Numbered from the stretch's first letter, positions 48,966 to 62,100 are shown. The stretch is DNA of 64,000 bases from Halisarca cf. caerulea (GCA_963170055.1 CAUJGJ010000087.1:767501-831500); one strand, 5' to 3'. Notes: generated by a model from the letters alone, not told the origin. Translations and numbers: made by a program.

Positions 48966-51024
48966 ATGGAGCCGCCAAAACTGCCCGGAAAAAATGATTC
49001 TGGAGCTGTGGATTCGGATTCAAGAATTAAACTTGATGAAAAATTTTGGAAGAACTTTAGACACAGATTTGGAGGTACAGTAAACCGCGCAGTTAACTGA
49101 ATGTTGTATGCAGTTGAGCATTACTAAGTTTTAAGCAGGTCTGCATCTAACTATAGGTTCTCATGTAGTTAATGACATATATATCTGAGTGTACAGTATG
49201 ACACGTATGTATATGTTCAATTCAACAGTAATTATAGTGCACCATGCCCTCGACCATGCCTGAAGAATGGGCACCAGGCACAGTGTGCATGTGGTCCCAT
49301 GTACAGATATTACACATGTACGTACATGATACATAGTACATCATCATGAGTGCAGCTCAGAATTTCGCATACTACGTATGAGTATAGGACAGTATCTAAT
49401 ATGTAGTACATTATATGCACGTACGTATGTACATATGTATATAATATAAAAATATAATGAATATTTGACTGAACAACTTACGTACATGTAGAGAGTGCTT
49501 TTAAATTAATGCAATTTGTGAATCTCAGTTTTTTTGCTAACTGATTGTAGGTTGTACCTTGGTTAGGTTTGGGTTCTAGGACCGTTAGTGAACATGGAGT
49601 TACCCAGTAACCTTCTGACGTGTAATTTTGATGAGACAGCAATATGTTAATATAGAGTTGACCGTTTATGGTACTATTTGTGAAAAATGTTCAATTCATT
49701 TATAGTAGATTTTTATTTATATCATGCAAATTTAGACGGGCCATATGAACTCAAGGAGATTTGTAGATTTTTGCTTAGCATTGCATGCAGGCAGTCTTAT
49801 AGTCTGATGTTTCACTGAATTTGAGTGTTCCTATTGCATTTTGCATAAAAGTTTGACACAGAAACATTATACCAGTAGTAGAATATGTAGCTTGCACTTA
49901 TTTGTCTGTGTATTCAATAATTATATTTCTGAATGAGTGCACCTTGGAATGGAGCAATTATGTGCGTATTTTAAATGTTGGTGATACGCATATACACATT
50001 TCTGATGTGCCTAGTGAGTTATGCTTTGACCTGACCTAACTTGTACAATATTGGCTGCATGTAAGCACTATGTTATGTTTCTTCGTTTAAGTTTAATATC
50101 TTCCACTTTGTATACTTCTGCAGAGATCGAAGCTGAAATATCACATTTGAGTAGCAATGATGATAGCCTAAGGGCACATTTAGACACACTTAAGAGGTCT
50201 TGCCAAGCACTGCAGCAGGAAGTCACTGATGCTACTCTGTATTTGCCGAAGTATAGTTTGAAAAGGGCACAGGAAGTGAGTGCGCTGGTCCAGAATATTC
50301 ACTATAATATTATACCCATTTTTCCTTGTTATGTATAATGTGTTTGTTCAGCAATTGTCTCAACTACGAACTTTGCTATCTACAAGGGAGGATGAATTGG
50401 CTCCAAAGAAAAAGTTTTCATTCTCCTCTCGGAAGAAAGAGGCTAATGTGGATGGTGTAGTAGCACCAACACCTGCTGTAAAATCTAGCTTCAAACCCCT
50501 CTCATCAGTTGATGGAAAATCTACCGTTGGATTTTGTAATGTGACAAATGAAACATTGAAACTTACTGATGATACTATCAGGCATTGTGATGTTGAATTA
50601 AGTGATCTTAATGACTGCATCGTGCACATTCAAGGATCGCCACCAAGTGTTCATATCAGTCATTTATCCAATACAAAGTATGCAGCATGTTGATGTTTAT
50701 GCATATGCAGTATATGTATTTTGATGTGTTCATAAATTCATAATGCTTAATGTTTATACATTTTAGAGTACTTTTAGGTCCTTGTCAGTTCTCTGTCTTC
50801 ATTGATGATTGCCGAGACTGTCACTTTTCCATTGCCTGCCAACAGGTTTGTGTTGTGTGCATGACAGAATGTACTTTCTAGTTCTACTGTTTTCTGCTTA
50901 TCATGTGTGAATTCAGTATGTAGTTTTGTGGCTACTATTATGCTCCTACATACGTAATTGATTTTTATGAATTATACTTATACGTATGATTATAGCATGC
51001 ATGTAAATGGGATGTACAAGCATG

Positions 51025-51079
<55 letters not shown>

Positions 51080-53742
51080 TGCGCGTGTATGTGTACATGC
51101 GTATTGTGCTTTGACCTTAGCCTCACATTCCTGCCCTATTTCGCCACACTTTGTGTGGCATGGGGGCTGGCACGTGAGACTACTTTGACCTCTGGTGTAC
51201 ATATGTATTTTTTTCAATTTGTGCATGTCATTATGTTGCACATTGAAACGAGCTAGCAAACAATTTTACACCCAGTATGTACATATAATGTATGTACGTA
51301 TGTACAGCTGAGTTCTCCCCAGAAAACAAAGTAGAATGATACAAAGCCTAAACTAGAATATTGACTGATTGATTGATTGATCTTATTTAGACAGAATATT
51401 GCAAATCTTCTGTGACTGTCTAGTTTTGCTACAATGTACTGTACTGACATGCACAAAGGGAAAAAATACATAAATATGTACACAAGAGGTCAAAGTAGTC
51501 TTGCGTGCCAGCCCCCATGTGGCACTAAGTACCAATATTTAAGAGAACCAGCAGTAGGAATCAAAAGTCTTATTAATAATAACACCACATACATGACTTG
51601 TAATACACAAACTGTCCAACCTGGACACCACCCTAAATAGGGACACATACAGTGTACCAGGTTACAGGATGTGGCATGTCAATGTATACCGTAGGATGGG
51701 TTTTAATCGCTAGATTGAAATAAATGCTGATTGCTAGCTAATTGCAAAAACACATTATAACCAACTATAGCCCGGCCTATATGAAGTTATGTAAGGAAAC
51801 ACAATTATTAAAAATGTGCATTCCCTTAAATGCAATTGTTGCAATACGCAATTAAATTAAACCCATCCTACGGTATATACCAGCTGCCAACATCTCATAC
51901 ATAATGGGCTATAGCCATGGGTACTAGGCTACAACAGGCTCATATTAACTTCCTTCCAATGTGCTTCAGTTGAAATGATGTTATATAGTGGCCTTCATTA
52001 TGGCAAATTTCAGGTCTTGAAAATGTCTACTGAACGTTTTACCTAATATTTGATAATTTAATCTTAAATAGAGACATCATCATCATCAGATCTCTCATGG
52101 TGATTATATCGATGTACGTATCTCCTAAATCTTTTTCTTTTTCTTATCCATATGCATGGTGAAAAGAATAGTGGGGTGCTGTGCCACGCTAAAGGATACA
52201 GTATGTACATGACATTGTGCATTACATTTTGTGCATGTTTGTCATTTTACCTATCTATATGTATATTTGTACCTGTATATTTGGATAGATTTTTTTTTGA
52301 TTTTTGTGTGATTATGGTATAGAATCGACAAGTTGTGAAGTGTATTTTTTCATGCATTTTGTGATATTAGTGCAAAGTTGCATTTCTTAGAGTCGTATTT
52401 ACTTAATTTATTATATTCTGTATCAGATATATACATAAATATGCTAGTGCCACCTAAATTGCATACTTGACAATTGCATATACATATGGGATCAAATTTA
52501 AAAGTATATACATTGCAGGACATGAAATATGCCAATCTTATGGTTACATAGTGTGTGCTGAAGACTCTGTAACTAACTGTGTAAGATTTTAAGTATGTAT
52601 GTATTGTTGTTTTGTAGCTGAGAATACACAAAAGTATTCACTGTGTATTCAGCATCCATGTGACAAGTGCAGCTATTATTGAAGACTGCTCTGGAGTTGC
52701 CTTTGCCCCCTACAACTACAAGTATGAGCACTTACAGGATCATTTCCAGGTACTAGCAGTGGGAATGGGTAATTGTGTGCTCCATAGATGGTGCTTTGCT
52801 TCTTTCTGAAATCTCTTTTCTTGCATGCAACACTGCAGCAGTGACAAATGGTTAATATGTCTTAATGCACCTAACTGCTTACTATATGGCAGATTATTTA
52901 GTATGCCAAAATGGATAATAGGCCAGAATTTTGTGAAACCAATTGCAGTTCTGCTGTTTACTCTGTTCTCATGTTGCAAGAATGTACATACATTTTTTTT
53001 ATTCATTACATCATAGATGTCTTTTTTCATTATTTATCCATTTGTTTTTTTGTATCTTGTTTCCTGGGTACCTATGATAGTAGCCATTGGCTAAAGACTC
53101 TCATAAATAAATAATATACTTAATCTAGTTACCTAACTTATGGTACTTGCATATGTACACTATTATGGAGTATGGTAGCATTCTGTGTGCAGGATTGACT
53201 CTGAAAGACCATACCTGCTGTACATTAGCACTAGTTTTTTTTTTTTTTTTCCAAAGCTAACAACACATGTATGTCAACAGAGAATTCAAAAGTTATTAGA
53301 TACGTATACACTACGTATTTGGAAAATGTCTTTGGTTGCTTCCCTTTTATGTATACAGTACATATATATAGCCAGATGGCATTGAGGAGCAATGACTTAG
53401 GTAATTGATGGATATTTGTGTATATAGATGACAGGTATGAGGTGGAGATGTTTTTCTTTGAATCATTAGATTGTTTCTCTGCATTTTTTCCGATTCTTTT
53501 TGGACACTTTGTGTAAAGCCTACATCTATATACCTAGTTCCTTCAAGCCACAGTTTATTATTCCTGAACCATGCTGCATATTTTCCATTATTTTCTTTTC
53601 TTGCTCCGGATCTAAGCGATCTCAATTAGATTCTACAACTAACAATTGGGACAAGGTGGAAGATTTCAATTGGCTTAGTAAAAATCCATCTCCAAATTGG
53701 TCTATCCTTCCTGTTGCAGAAAGGTCTATTGAGGAATACTGA
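48966..53742 (+). CDS. TBCC: Tubulin-binding cofactor C
   Basis: Six exons: 48966-49074, 50124-50275, 50352-50677, 50767-50845, 52618-52749 and 53617-53742 (924 nt, 307 aa). TBCC triggers GTP hydrolysis in the tubulin-cofactor D/E complex and releases folded αβ-tubulin. The N-terminal part is helical (KLDEKFWKNFRHRFGG, SLRAHLDTLKRSCQALQQEV), as in the spectrin-like domain. PKKKFSFSSRKK follows, matching the linker PKKRFAF. The C-terminal β-helix (C-CAP/CARP) domain has IDDCRDCHFSIACQQLRIH, with R224 in the position of the GAP arginine finger (QQLRIH). IIEDCSGVAFAPYNYKY comes next. The end, NNWDKVEDFNWLSKNPSPNW, is strongly conserved. The last acceptor (GATCTAAG|CGATCT) is weak, but phase and alignment support it. 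Confidence 0.95.
51028..51076. repeat. (GT)n microsatellite in TBCC intron
   Basis: GT dinucleotide run in TBCC intron 4, directly followed by a TAGTC-family MITE at 51118. Confidence 0.95.
51118..51182. mobile_element. 65-bp TAGTC-family MITE in TBCC intron 4
   Basis: Ends TAGCCTCACATTCCTGCCC and GGGCTGGCACGTGAGACTA, flanked by perfect 9-bp direct repeats CTTTGACCT (51109-51117, 51183-51191). Its right half plus flank is present again inverted at about 51440-51526 (AGGTCAAAGTAGTCTTGCGT). Confidence 0.85.
51689..51873. mobile_element. 185-bp MITE with TA duplication in TBCC intron 4
   Basis: Inverted ends CCGTAGGATGGGTTTTAAT and ATTAAACCCATCCTACGG, flanked by TA. The end motif CCGTA and TA target resemble the element at 35034-35249, suggesting a shared transposase source. 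Confidence 0.8.
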
Positions 53743-53964
53743 CATCTAGCTTTTATTACGGTGTTATTTGTGTATGTATGCGTGTGATTTATGTATTATC
53801 ATGACATGTCTGTATACGTACTTATTGTGAAGCTTAAGTGTGCTAATCTTGCATTATCGTGCACATAGCGTTGCTTCCACGTAGGGATTGGGGATTGATA
53901 TTGGTATATCACATGCAATTATCATTATAATTGCACAGTACTCAAATCCCAGCTGAAAAATATA

Positions 53965-56370
53965 AAGCATGTACATACAGTGCAAGTGTAATAACCCCAA
54001 GTATTAGTACATATTAGTACCTATGTATGTGATGATGTTGTCTCAGTTACCAAACAATCGAATGTGTACAACATTTGTGGATCCCAACAGGCTTAGTGCT
54101 TTAGTCACATGTCAATTAATTGGGCTGAACAAGTATCAGGGGGTAAGACTCATTGGCATTGGTAAAACATTGATGCAATCATTGCCCGAGCAGTTATGTC
54201 AGTACTGGAGAAAGATATTAGAAATTCTGCTAGACCATTGCAGCCTGCGCTGGGCACAAAGCAGGTTGTGAGGCAGCCATCCATGTATGAATGACATCTT
54301 GACCTCCCCTACCAATGAAGCAGTTGCATGGTTGACGCCACCAATACTTTTAACTGCCTAAACATGCAGGCAAACAGCTATAAGAAACATTTCCAAGCTG
54401 TGTCCTAGCTCTACCCTGCAGTGATACTCATCAACACATACAGATCAGATACCCCGATATATACATAGGAGGTGAAACTATATATTATATAATTTTAACA
54501 ATTAAGGTACCACACAAGATCCGCTTGTGATGGCCATGTACACTGTTGGGATAGCCCCTCTCATATAGCCCGGCTTAGAGAGACTCAAGTTCGTCAGGTA
54601 TAGTGTATGCAGACAATACCTCAACGATCTGCCTCTTCACTTTTAAGGGATTGCATGCATGGTGGGATCATCTCACCAACTTGTGGCCAGACCATGGTTA
54701 ATTCTGTACATGAAGACGTGGTTGATTGTCAAAGAAGGCTTGTATACAGAAGCAGCCAGCACATTCCAGGGTACTGTGGTGCAACTGCATGAGGGTAGAA
54801 GATTTCTTGGTGGTGCTCTTGGTTATACGGATCCTTGCATGTACGCATGACTGATGATCAAAGACAATAATAATATTATGATAATATAATCGAGATTGCA
54901 GGGTTCTGACTACACTGGTTGGAGACTGGTGGTTGCATGGGTCCAACCATGCATGCAGCAAAATTCATGGCCAATTCAAGACCAGAGGATTTGAAATCAC
55001 AGCTAGTGATAAGATCCTTTCTCCAAATCTGTTTTTCGTGATTGAAACACTTCATTAGCCACATGTTTAGTCCGAGTACCTTGAAAAAATTAAAGCCTTC
55101 GAACATTGATCATGATGTATTTAGTTGGAAGGTACATATAGAAGTACGTGGATCTTCAAACATGTGTTAGCTGTGAATTGCAATTGACCTAAGCTTGATT
55201 ATGTATACCACCTTGGAAGACTACCCAGGCTGAACCCTGTGATTGAGATCTACGTAAAGCTAATATTGACAATTGCAAGCTGTACGTAGCCATAGACAAT
55301 CTATATATATAATGTTACATAGTATAAAGTGTCTATGCGATATAGATCAGTGTGCATGTGCAGAGTGTGTCATGCATGCATACATCATGCCTGCATGTGG
55401 AACATGCAGGCAATATTCAATGCTAGCCTCTTTATCCCATACAAATATATATACACCCTGCATATGGGATATGTTGCCAAGCTTTTGGGAAAGTTGTATA
55501 TACATACGTACGTGTAGTAGACCAATCTCTATAGCACTGGATCTGGAGAGCTACATACATACACATTATGGAAGCAATCCCATGCAATCATACTGTAACA
55601 AGAATTTACAAAAACATGCAAGCCGAACTATTTTTGATGAAACATGAACAAATCATACCTGAAGAATAAAACTATGTACAATAGTTCATGTACATAGTAT
55701 GTACATGCACATGCATGGGTGTATAATATTGTCTGTTTCAATTTGACATTACACGTAAAATACTGAACATGAGATAATGCAGTATGCATGCTACAGCCTC
55801 CATTACAGTCTCAGACGTATTACTGTGAGTATGGTAACAACTTCACTGAAGAAAGGGACCACACTGTAAGGGAGACAGTTAAGACACATTTCACAATGAT
55901 GGCAATGGATACAATGTTCCACTGAATTATCCAGCAGCAGAACAATACTATTGCTGTTTAGGACATCTACAATGTGCAGTACAAATTACAAAATACACTA
56001 ATGTATCACATAAGGATACTACAGACATTCCATGAATATTAGTATCACTAGTGTGAGAAAATGAACATCTTGGTTAGCTGAGGAACAAGGAACACATATA
56101 CTGTGAACAGCTAGAGCAGCCCTGTACAGCAAACATCCCTATCTTGTTTCTGAATCAGTGTTTTTCTAGTGAAATCAGCAGTTATCCTTACATTCCGTTT
56201 TATTTTATAAACATAAGAAACACTTGAGCTTCAAAACCACCCCTTGCGTCCAGTGTATCCAATAAAAATCACTGGAACAATATCACCTATATGCCCTACA
56301 AGTAGCAAATCTGTACTGTAGAGGTCATTACAGCTTTTAATTGCCTTTAAAATATGAATCATTAAGCTAA
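53965..56370. repeat. Inverted duplication, right copy (partner 32380-35500)
   Basis: Inverted copy lacking the two MITE-type insertions of the left copy. It lies between TBCC and the 3' end of TMEM107. Together the two copies bracket about 18.5 kb containing three genes. No coding content is recognised. Confidence 0.9.
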
Positions 56371-56628
56371 ACGAGCTAAAATTAAGGCTCATATGTGGTG
56401 CAACGGTTTTCATTGTATGGTCAGGCTATCCCATACAACAAATAACTTTAAAAATACACAATATACTGTATTCTCTCTAAAATTGTCATCCCTATTACTG
56501 TAGATGCAATTTTTTTCACGGGTTTAAAGATCTGTATGTTGAAGTACATTTGCAATCTACTCATTTGTGTTGTAAAACTTCTACATACATAATAGCAACA
56601 AATGACTCCTAATTTTTGCGATCACAAC

Positions 56629-58857
56629 CTAACTCACAAAAATACCATCCTCGCAAAAAACTGCATCTATGGTATAGTGCTTCAAAACTCCACTTTTGGC
56701 ATTGAAGTAGAACACAATAGCTGACTGTAACAAAATTTGAAATTTTCTGATGTAAATGATAGAGAACATAACATTAGAAAACACTTTTGAATCATTGAAA
56801 CACTTTTGAATGTTTGCTTTCAGCGATGGTATGGCAGTTTGACTGGCATTGGTTACTGTGATAAGGTGAGGATGCCAAAAGTCTGTAGAGAATACCACGA
56901 GGAAGAATGACGTCCAGCTGAAGAAGCTACACATCTTTCTTCCTTGTGTTAAGAAGTCAAAATCTTATGAGAAGAAATACACCATTATGACCAAACAATA
57001 TTAGAATGACACACACAAAGTTACAATGGCAGGACATTCCTCGCAGCTTGAGTGTAAGCAAATCTAAACAAAAAGCCTGACAAACACAGAATGATATTTA
57101 AAGTTTCAGAGATAATACAGTACTTCACATTACAATGCAAATTGTAATGATATTGCTACAAATCATGTATCACTTTGGAATAAGATCATTCCCAGGTATT
57201 CCATACTACATACAGTACACGGCTATTATGCACACTTAATAAATCATACCTTCCAAAGGCAAAAATATACCAGAAAGTATCGCACTGCCACATTAATGTC
57301 CAGTAGAGACATAAGCACACTGATGCTGATACATGAAGGAAAGTAGCTTGATTGCCAGTTAAGAAAGCAATGCAAAATATCAAACATCAACTTTGTCCTG
57401 CTGATATCTTGTGACCGTAATATTATGGTATACATGCATACATACAAATACACCGACACACACACATAATACTGTATATTATCATGCCATTATGTTCCGT
57501 GATCTGGTGAAAAGATGTGTTAGTTGCGTTTCACCATGCTAAAACATGTAGGTAATGATTAGGATACAGAGTAAACCAGGCAGGTCCACAAACATAGACA
57601 ATCCAGAGAGATGACCAAAGAGCTCACAGGTCAACAAAAACAAAGAAAATGTAAAGCCAACGATTAACCTACACATAAGAAGGGATAAAATACAATGATT
57701 AGTTACATGTAATACACAAACATGAATACATACATTTGTGAGCAGTTTGCTTAAATAAAATCCAAAAAGAGTGTCTCAAAATTAATATGCCAGAAACTAG
57801 TGCAGAGTAACATAAACAGTGAATTTATGAGAAGTGATCATGATGATTAACAGAAAGAAGGTATGGTTATGAGCTGCATGGGAGGTCCCCAGTAGCAAGT
57901 ATGGTTGGACCACAGACATTCTATATATTATACTACATAAAAAAGCATATCCAGAAATATTGGTGACATCTTTAATTTGGCGGTTTGGCAATCAGGATCA
58001 AAATCGCTAAATTTCTACCACCAAATTTACATAGACCTACTTACTATGCTTTGCCCTTGCTGTGCAACTGCCGAATTTAATTTTCACCAATATTAAATTA
58101 CAGCCCAATCTTGTGCAAATCTCCAAATTTAATGATTGCCAATATATCCGGATATACGGTTTTACTTTTGAACATCATAACAACAATGATAAAAAGTGTA
58201 TGATTATTAATATTGTATCTACATTAGATTAGGCTTTGCATAGAATGTCTGGCTGGATAACATAACTGCCACCACCACCACCAACAAACATTGAAGACTT
58301 CTCCTACATCATCATAGAATTCTTCTCCCCATCTTTTTTGTGACATACAACAGTAAAATACCCAAGGTAACCACATGCATAGACACTCGAGCTCACTCTG
58401 TGTTCTTCTGAGATGACAGTGATTCTTCATTAACATTGCTCGATGTACAGTTATTGATAATGGTATCCTGTAAAGACAGTTGCATGTGTCAATATTACAA
58501 CTCCTCGCCTTCTCTTACACATGCATTTGTGTGCACATACATCTGTGATGTGGTGTAATGATCTAGAGCACAGACAATCCTACCACAGTTGTAAACTCAC
58601 AAAGTTTCACCACACCTATTAAGGTTATTATTAAATTCTAGCATCCATAATTGTTACTCTATAATTATCACTTGTACTCATGATCAGAAACCAATGCAGT
58701 ACTACTATACTATTACGATGTGCTACATACTGGTCCATTGACATTCCTACATCCAGTGCTACAATATACCTACCTTGGACCAAAACAAAACGATAATGAT
58801 AACAAGATGTGCTATCAAAGACAGAAAGCGAGCGGGAATGATCAGCCGCGAATGCAT
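56629..58857 (-). CDS. TMEM107: TMEM107, ciliary transition-zone membrane protein
   Basis: Exons 58857-58774, 58467-58397, 57668-57568, 57346-57250 and 56926 down to a stop at 56629 are phase-consistent. TMEM107 is a four-pass protein of the MKS module at the ciliary transition zone. The start MHSRLIIPARFLSLIAHLVI followed by IIVLFWSK matches the family opening (PSRFLTLLAHLVV..LFWS). ELFGHLSGLSMF matches ELAGFLSGVSMF, and HVSASVCLCLYWTLMWQCDT with FWYIFAFG matches HCSASVALSFF...W.CTTYWYIF. The last exon begins SFFSWTSFFLVVFSTDFW, which fits helix 4, but its open frame continues for ~80 residues beyond the usual end. A missed intron or wrong 3' exon is therefore possible. The gene is divergent from the OS-9-like gene. 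Confidence 0.87.
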
Positions 58858-58891
58858 TTGCAAATGCTAGCGCTCACAGCACAATAGCACA

Positions 58892-58952
58892 TAGTCTTGT
58901 GGGCCAGACTCAAACGATCTCCTGGAAGATAGGGTCTGGCAACGCGAGACTA
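58892..58952. mobile_element. 61-bp TAGTC-family MITE in promoter
   Basis: Ends TAGTCTTGTGGGCCAGACTC and GGGTCTGGCAACGCGAGACTA (last 20 shown by motif CTGGCAACGCGAGACTA). No clear 9-bp flanking duplication remains, so it is older or was rearranged. Confidence 0.65.
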
Positions 58953-58988
58953 GGCAGGCTACGAACATGGCTGATCGCAACATGGCGG

Positions 58989-59114
58989 TAGTCTCGCGTC
59001 GCACAGACCCTATTCTCGCCTCCATTTTTTTTATTATGACGTCACACGGCCGACCGTGTGACGTCATAATAAAAAAAATGGAGGCGAGAATAGGGTCTGT
59101 GCGACGCGAGACTA
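58989..59114. mobile_element. 126-bp perfect-palindrome MITE with two CRE-type sites
   Basis: Two identical 61-bp arms around the 4-bp centre CCGA. The ends are TAGTCTCGCGTCGCACAGAC and its complement. Each arm holds TGACGTCA, the consensus CREB/ATF site. It is flanked by perfect 9-bp repeats ACATGGCGG (58980-58988 and 59115-59123). The right repeat contains the start codon of the OS-9-like gene and the left repeat an in-frame upstream ATG. Confidence 0.93.
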
Positions 59115-59116
59115 AC

Positions 59117-62100
59117 ATGGCGGGTCTCGCAGTATCTATGATGGCAGTCGCCCCTTTTCTTCTGTTGCAGCTGATGTTATGGATGCCGGCAGAAGCATCT
59201 AGTGAAAGTTTAGAGTCATACGATGACGCACAACACTTTCATATACTTTGGAAAAGTAGTGAGAAGATGGAGAATGTGAGTTTGTGCGTGGGTTTGCGTG
59301 TTCTTATATTCGCCAAAAAATTGGGTTTTGAATGGCATGTATATTTAACCATAATCTGAATCGATGTACGTGTACTAGAACAACATATTATGTGACCTAT
59401 ACAAGTGTGAAAAGTATTGGCTATTACAGTAACACTAGTGCTGCCATAGATCTTCTAACAAATGAGATTTTCATACCTAGACCATAGACTCTATACCATC
59501 CTTAGTCCCGCGTAGCCAGACCCATGCTCGCCTCCATTTTTCAAATGTGACGTCACCGTCTCTCCCGTTTCTGTTTTTCTCTCGCCTTTCCAGTGACATC
59601 AGTCACGACGAGCATGGGTCTGGCTACGTGGGACTATAGCATCCTAGATATATCTATGATACCATGTAACTGTAGTATAGAGAGTCCATGCCTAGGCCAA
59701 GATAAACTTGAGTGAGATTTGTCTCCATCATGAATGAGATTGACCTCCTGGGAGTGAGGCATACCACTGTAAATACATGTTTATGACAAGCAGTCTCAAG
59801 TCATGCATGATAATAGTCTAGCTTGCCAGACCCTTTTGCCACCAATCCATTTTCATGAAGGTAGGGTTGCCCCTTAGTGAGAAGGGATTGGCAGCGGAAG
59901 GGTCTGGTATGCAAGACTGGCATGATTCTATGCATCAAGGTTATTGTATTCATCATCCTCTATTTATCAACAAATGAGGTAGTGAGATACAAAAAAGAAG
60001 CCTCAGACACAGGGTGAAATGCAAATAAATTTAAAGGATGGATGGATATTACTAATGGATATGGTGTGGTAGTTGAGGTGTGTAGAGCAAACAAAGTGCT
60101 ACGTATATGCAAGGGCAAAGACCAAAAAATGAAGTGGAATACTGAAGACAAATGTAATCAGAAGTGACAATGGGCTGGATGCTACGATAATACGAATGTT
60201 ACACATGTACTCTACAAATTATTGTTAATATTGCACAAATACGTATGTCTGTATTGGATGGAACATGCTAGTCAATGAAGCATGTTAGTCACTAAGGAAT
60301 ATTCGCTTTTGTACCAGGACATGTGACATTGGATCTAATGGGACAAAGGCCAATAATCTTGTATTTACGTATACAATATAATGTTAGGGTAGTAGTATTG
60401 GCAAGTGACATGCTCAGAATTTACTAATGTTCAAATTTTATGGTGAAGAAATGACTGGGTAAATGATTTCTGCTGTTAGATTTCATGAAATGCTCATTAC
60501 AAAGCAAGCAATACAGTGAGAAGTTTTGTTTATATTTGTAATTTTGTACATGGTATGGTGGCCATGTTTTTCCGTGTCAATCCTACATATAGAGTAATAC
60601 TGTACTCCATGATGGGCAAGCTATAGAATGTGGTAGAACAAGAACTAAAGAAACTATTGTTGTAGAAATTCTTTGACATTCCAGATCAATTTGGAAATGT
60701 ATTGTCTTTAATCAGATAGTACATGTCTCTGTCAGCAATCATTTCAATTGTACAATGTTTTGCCCACTTGGACTTCTTCATGGTATATACACAAACTATA
60801 ACTGATTGAACGCTGTAAATGAGTATGTACGTACGTAAGTGTATGGAATATTAACTGATAAGGTCAAGAAACATGTACGTATGATACCTATCTGATCAAG
60901 GGATCCCACAAGTGACACAGAGTTATCTATGTATCAAGGTTGCAGTTCTCCTTCATCCTGATGTACAGGATGTCTTTGATCCTCCTCTGCTCCATATTAT
61001 TGATTCTGGCACTCTCCCAATCTACCAGGTATTCTATACTGTGTGTCTGTTGTCTGCTTAGTTCTATGCATAGCATTGGCATTCTTCCTATCCTTTTTCT
61101 TCATCACACGGATGTTCCTTCAATCTCACTATGAATGGTCTATAAGTTTCCCGAATTTTGACTGGTCACAGTTACCACAGGGGATCTGATAACCAATTCT
61201 CTTGTCTACATACCTGTGTCTGCTTTTTGAAACGAGTGAGTACTGTATGTAAAGTTGTCATATGTATGTCTGAACACAGCTCTCACTCCTTTGCATATGC
61301 AAATTTTGGCCAGTCTCTTCAACATTCCCCTAAAGAAAGGCACGTAGTGTACAGAGTGGTGTTCTTATTCTGTCATCTCTATCATTTTCTCTCTTCTTGG
61401 TGTTGTGTGTCATTGATACTCTTCACAATCACCCTTCAATTGCTTTTCCGGGATGACCATTCTTGAGAAATACGTATGTACTGCTTGTACGTAGGTGTTT
61501 GCTCCCTCATTGGTCATATGGTTCCTGGTTATGCTAAGCTTCGCTGTGACCACTCTCGCTGTACGTGGTGGAAGTGTTGCTATCTACTGTGCTGATCATC
61601 TGTCCTACTCTGTCCTGTCTTCTGGTACTTCTGCTCCCAGTGTTGGGTTATTGTGGCTCTCCATTACTTCCCAAGTCTACATAAGTCCATAAATTCTCCT
61701 TTTGCCCTTGGTTCTTCCTATCGGCCTCCCAACTTGCCCTCCCATGATCTTTGTAACAACATTAAATTGATGATGACCCCCAGAAGTTTGTCACTGCTTC
61801 TGATGATTTCAGCATTGACATGGCCGGCACAAACAAACCTCATTCAAAACTTCATGACTTTCTGACCTCTCACTCCCTCCTACAAGTCATTAGTCTTCCT
61901 ATCCATTTTTCTGTCACCACTAACTCTGTTTGGACCTCTTCATTGCTTCTTTTGACTTGCCCATTTCCAAGTCTTCTGTTCTTGACTCTTCCATCTCTGA
62001 CCATCTACATACCAGTTCTACTTGACATTGACTACAGTGTCCCCAAGCCTCCTCCATCCTTCGTCACTCATCAATCCTTTAAAAACTTTTCAGAAGCCAG

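Larger units (their letters stand above)
58858..59116. promoter_or_regulatory. Bidirectional promoter of TMEM107 and the OS-9-like gene
   Basis: The start codons are 259 bp apart on opposite strands. Two TAGTC-family MITEs (58892-58952, 58989-59114) make up most of the interval. Four TGACGTCA-type or GC-rich features come from the second MITE and its flanks. Confidence 0.7.

Noticed and set aside
58867..59118. Minus-strand ORF MLVSRRTDPILASIFFIMTS
   Set aside because: It is the mirror reading of the perfect palindromic MITE, so the same peptide appears on both strands.
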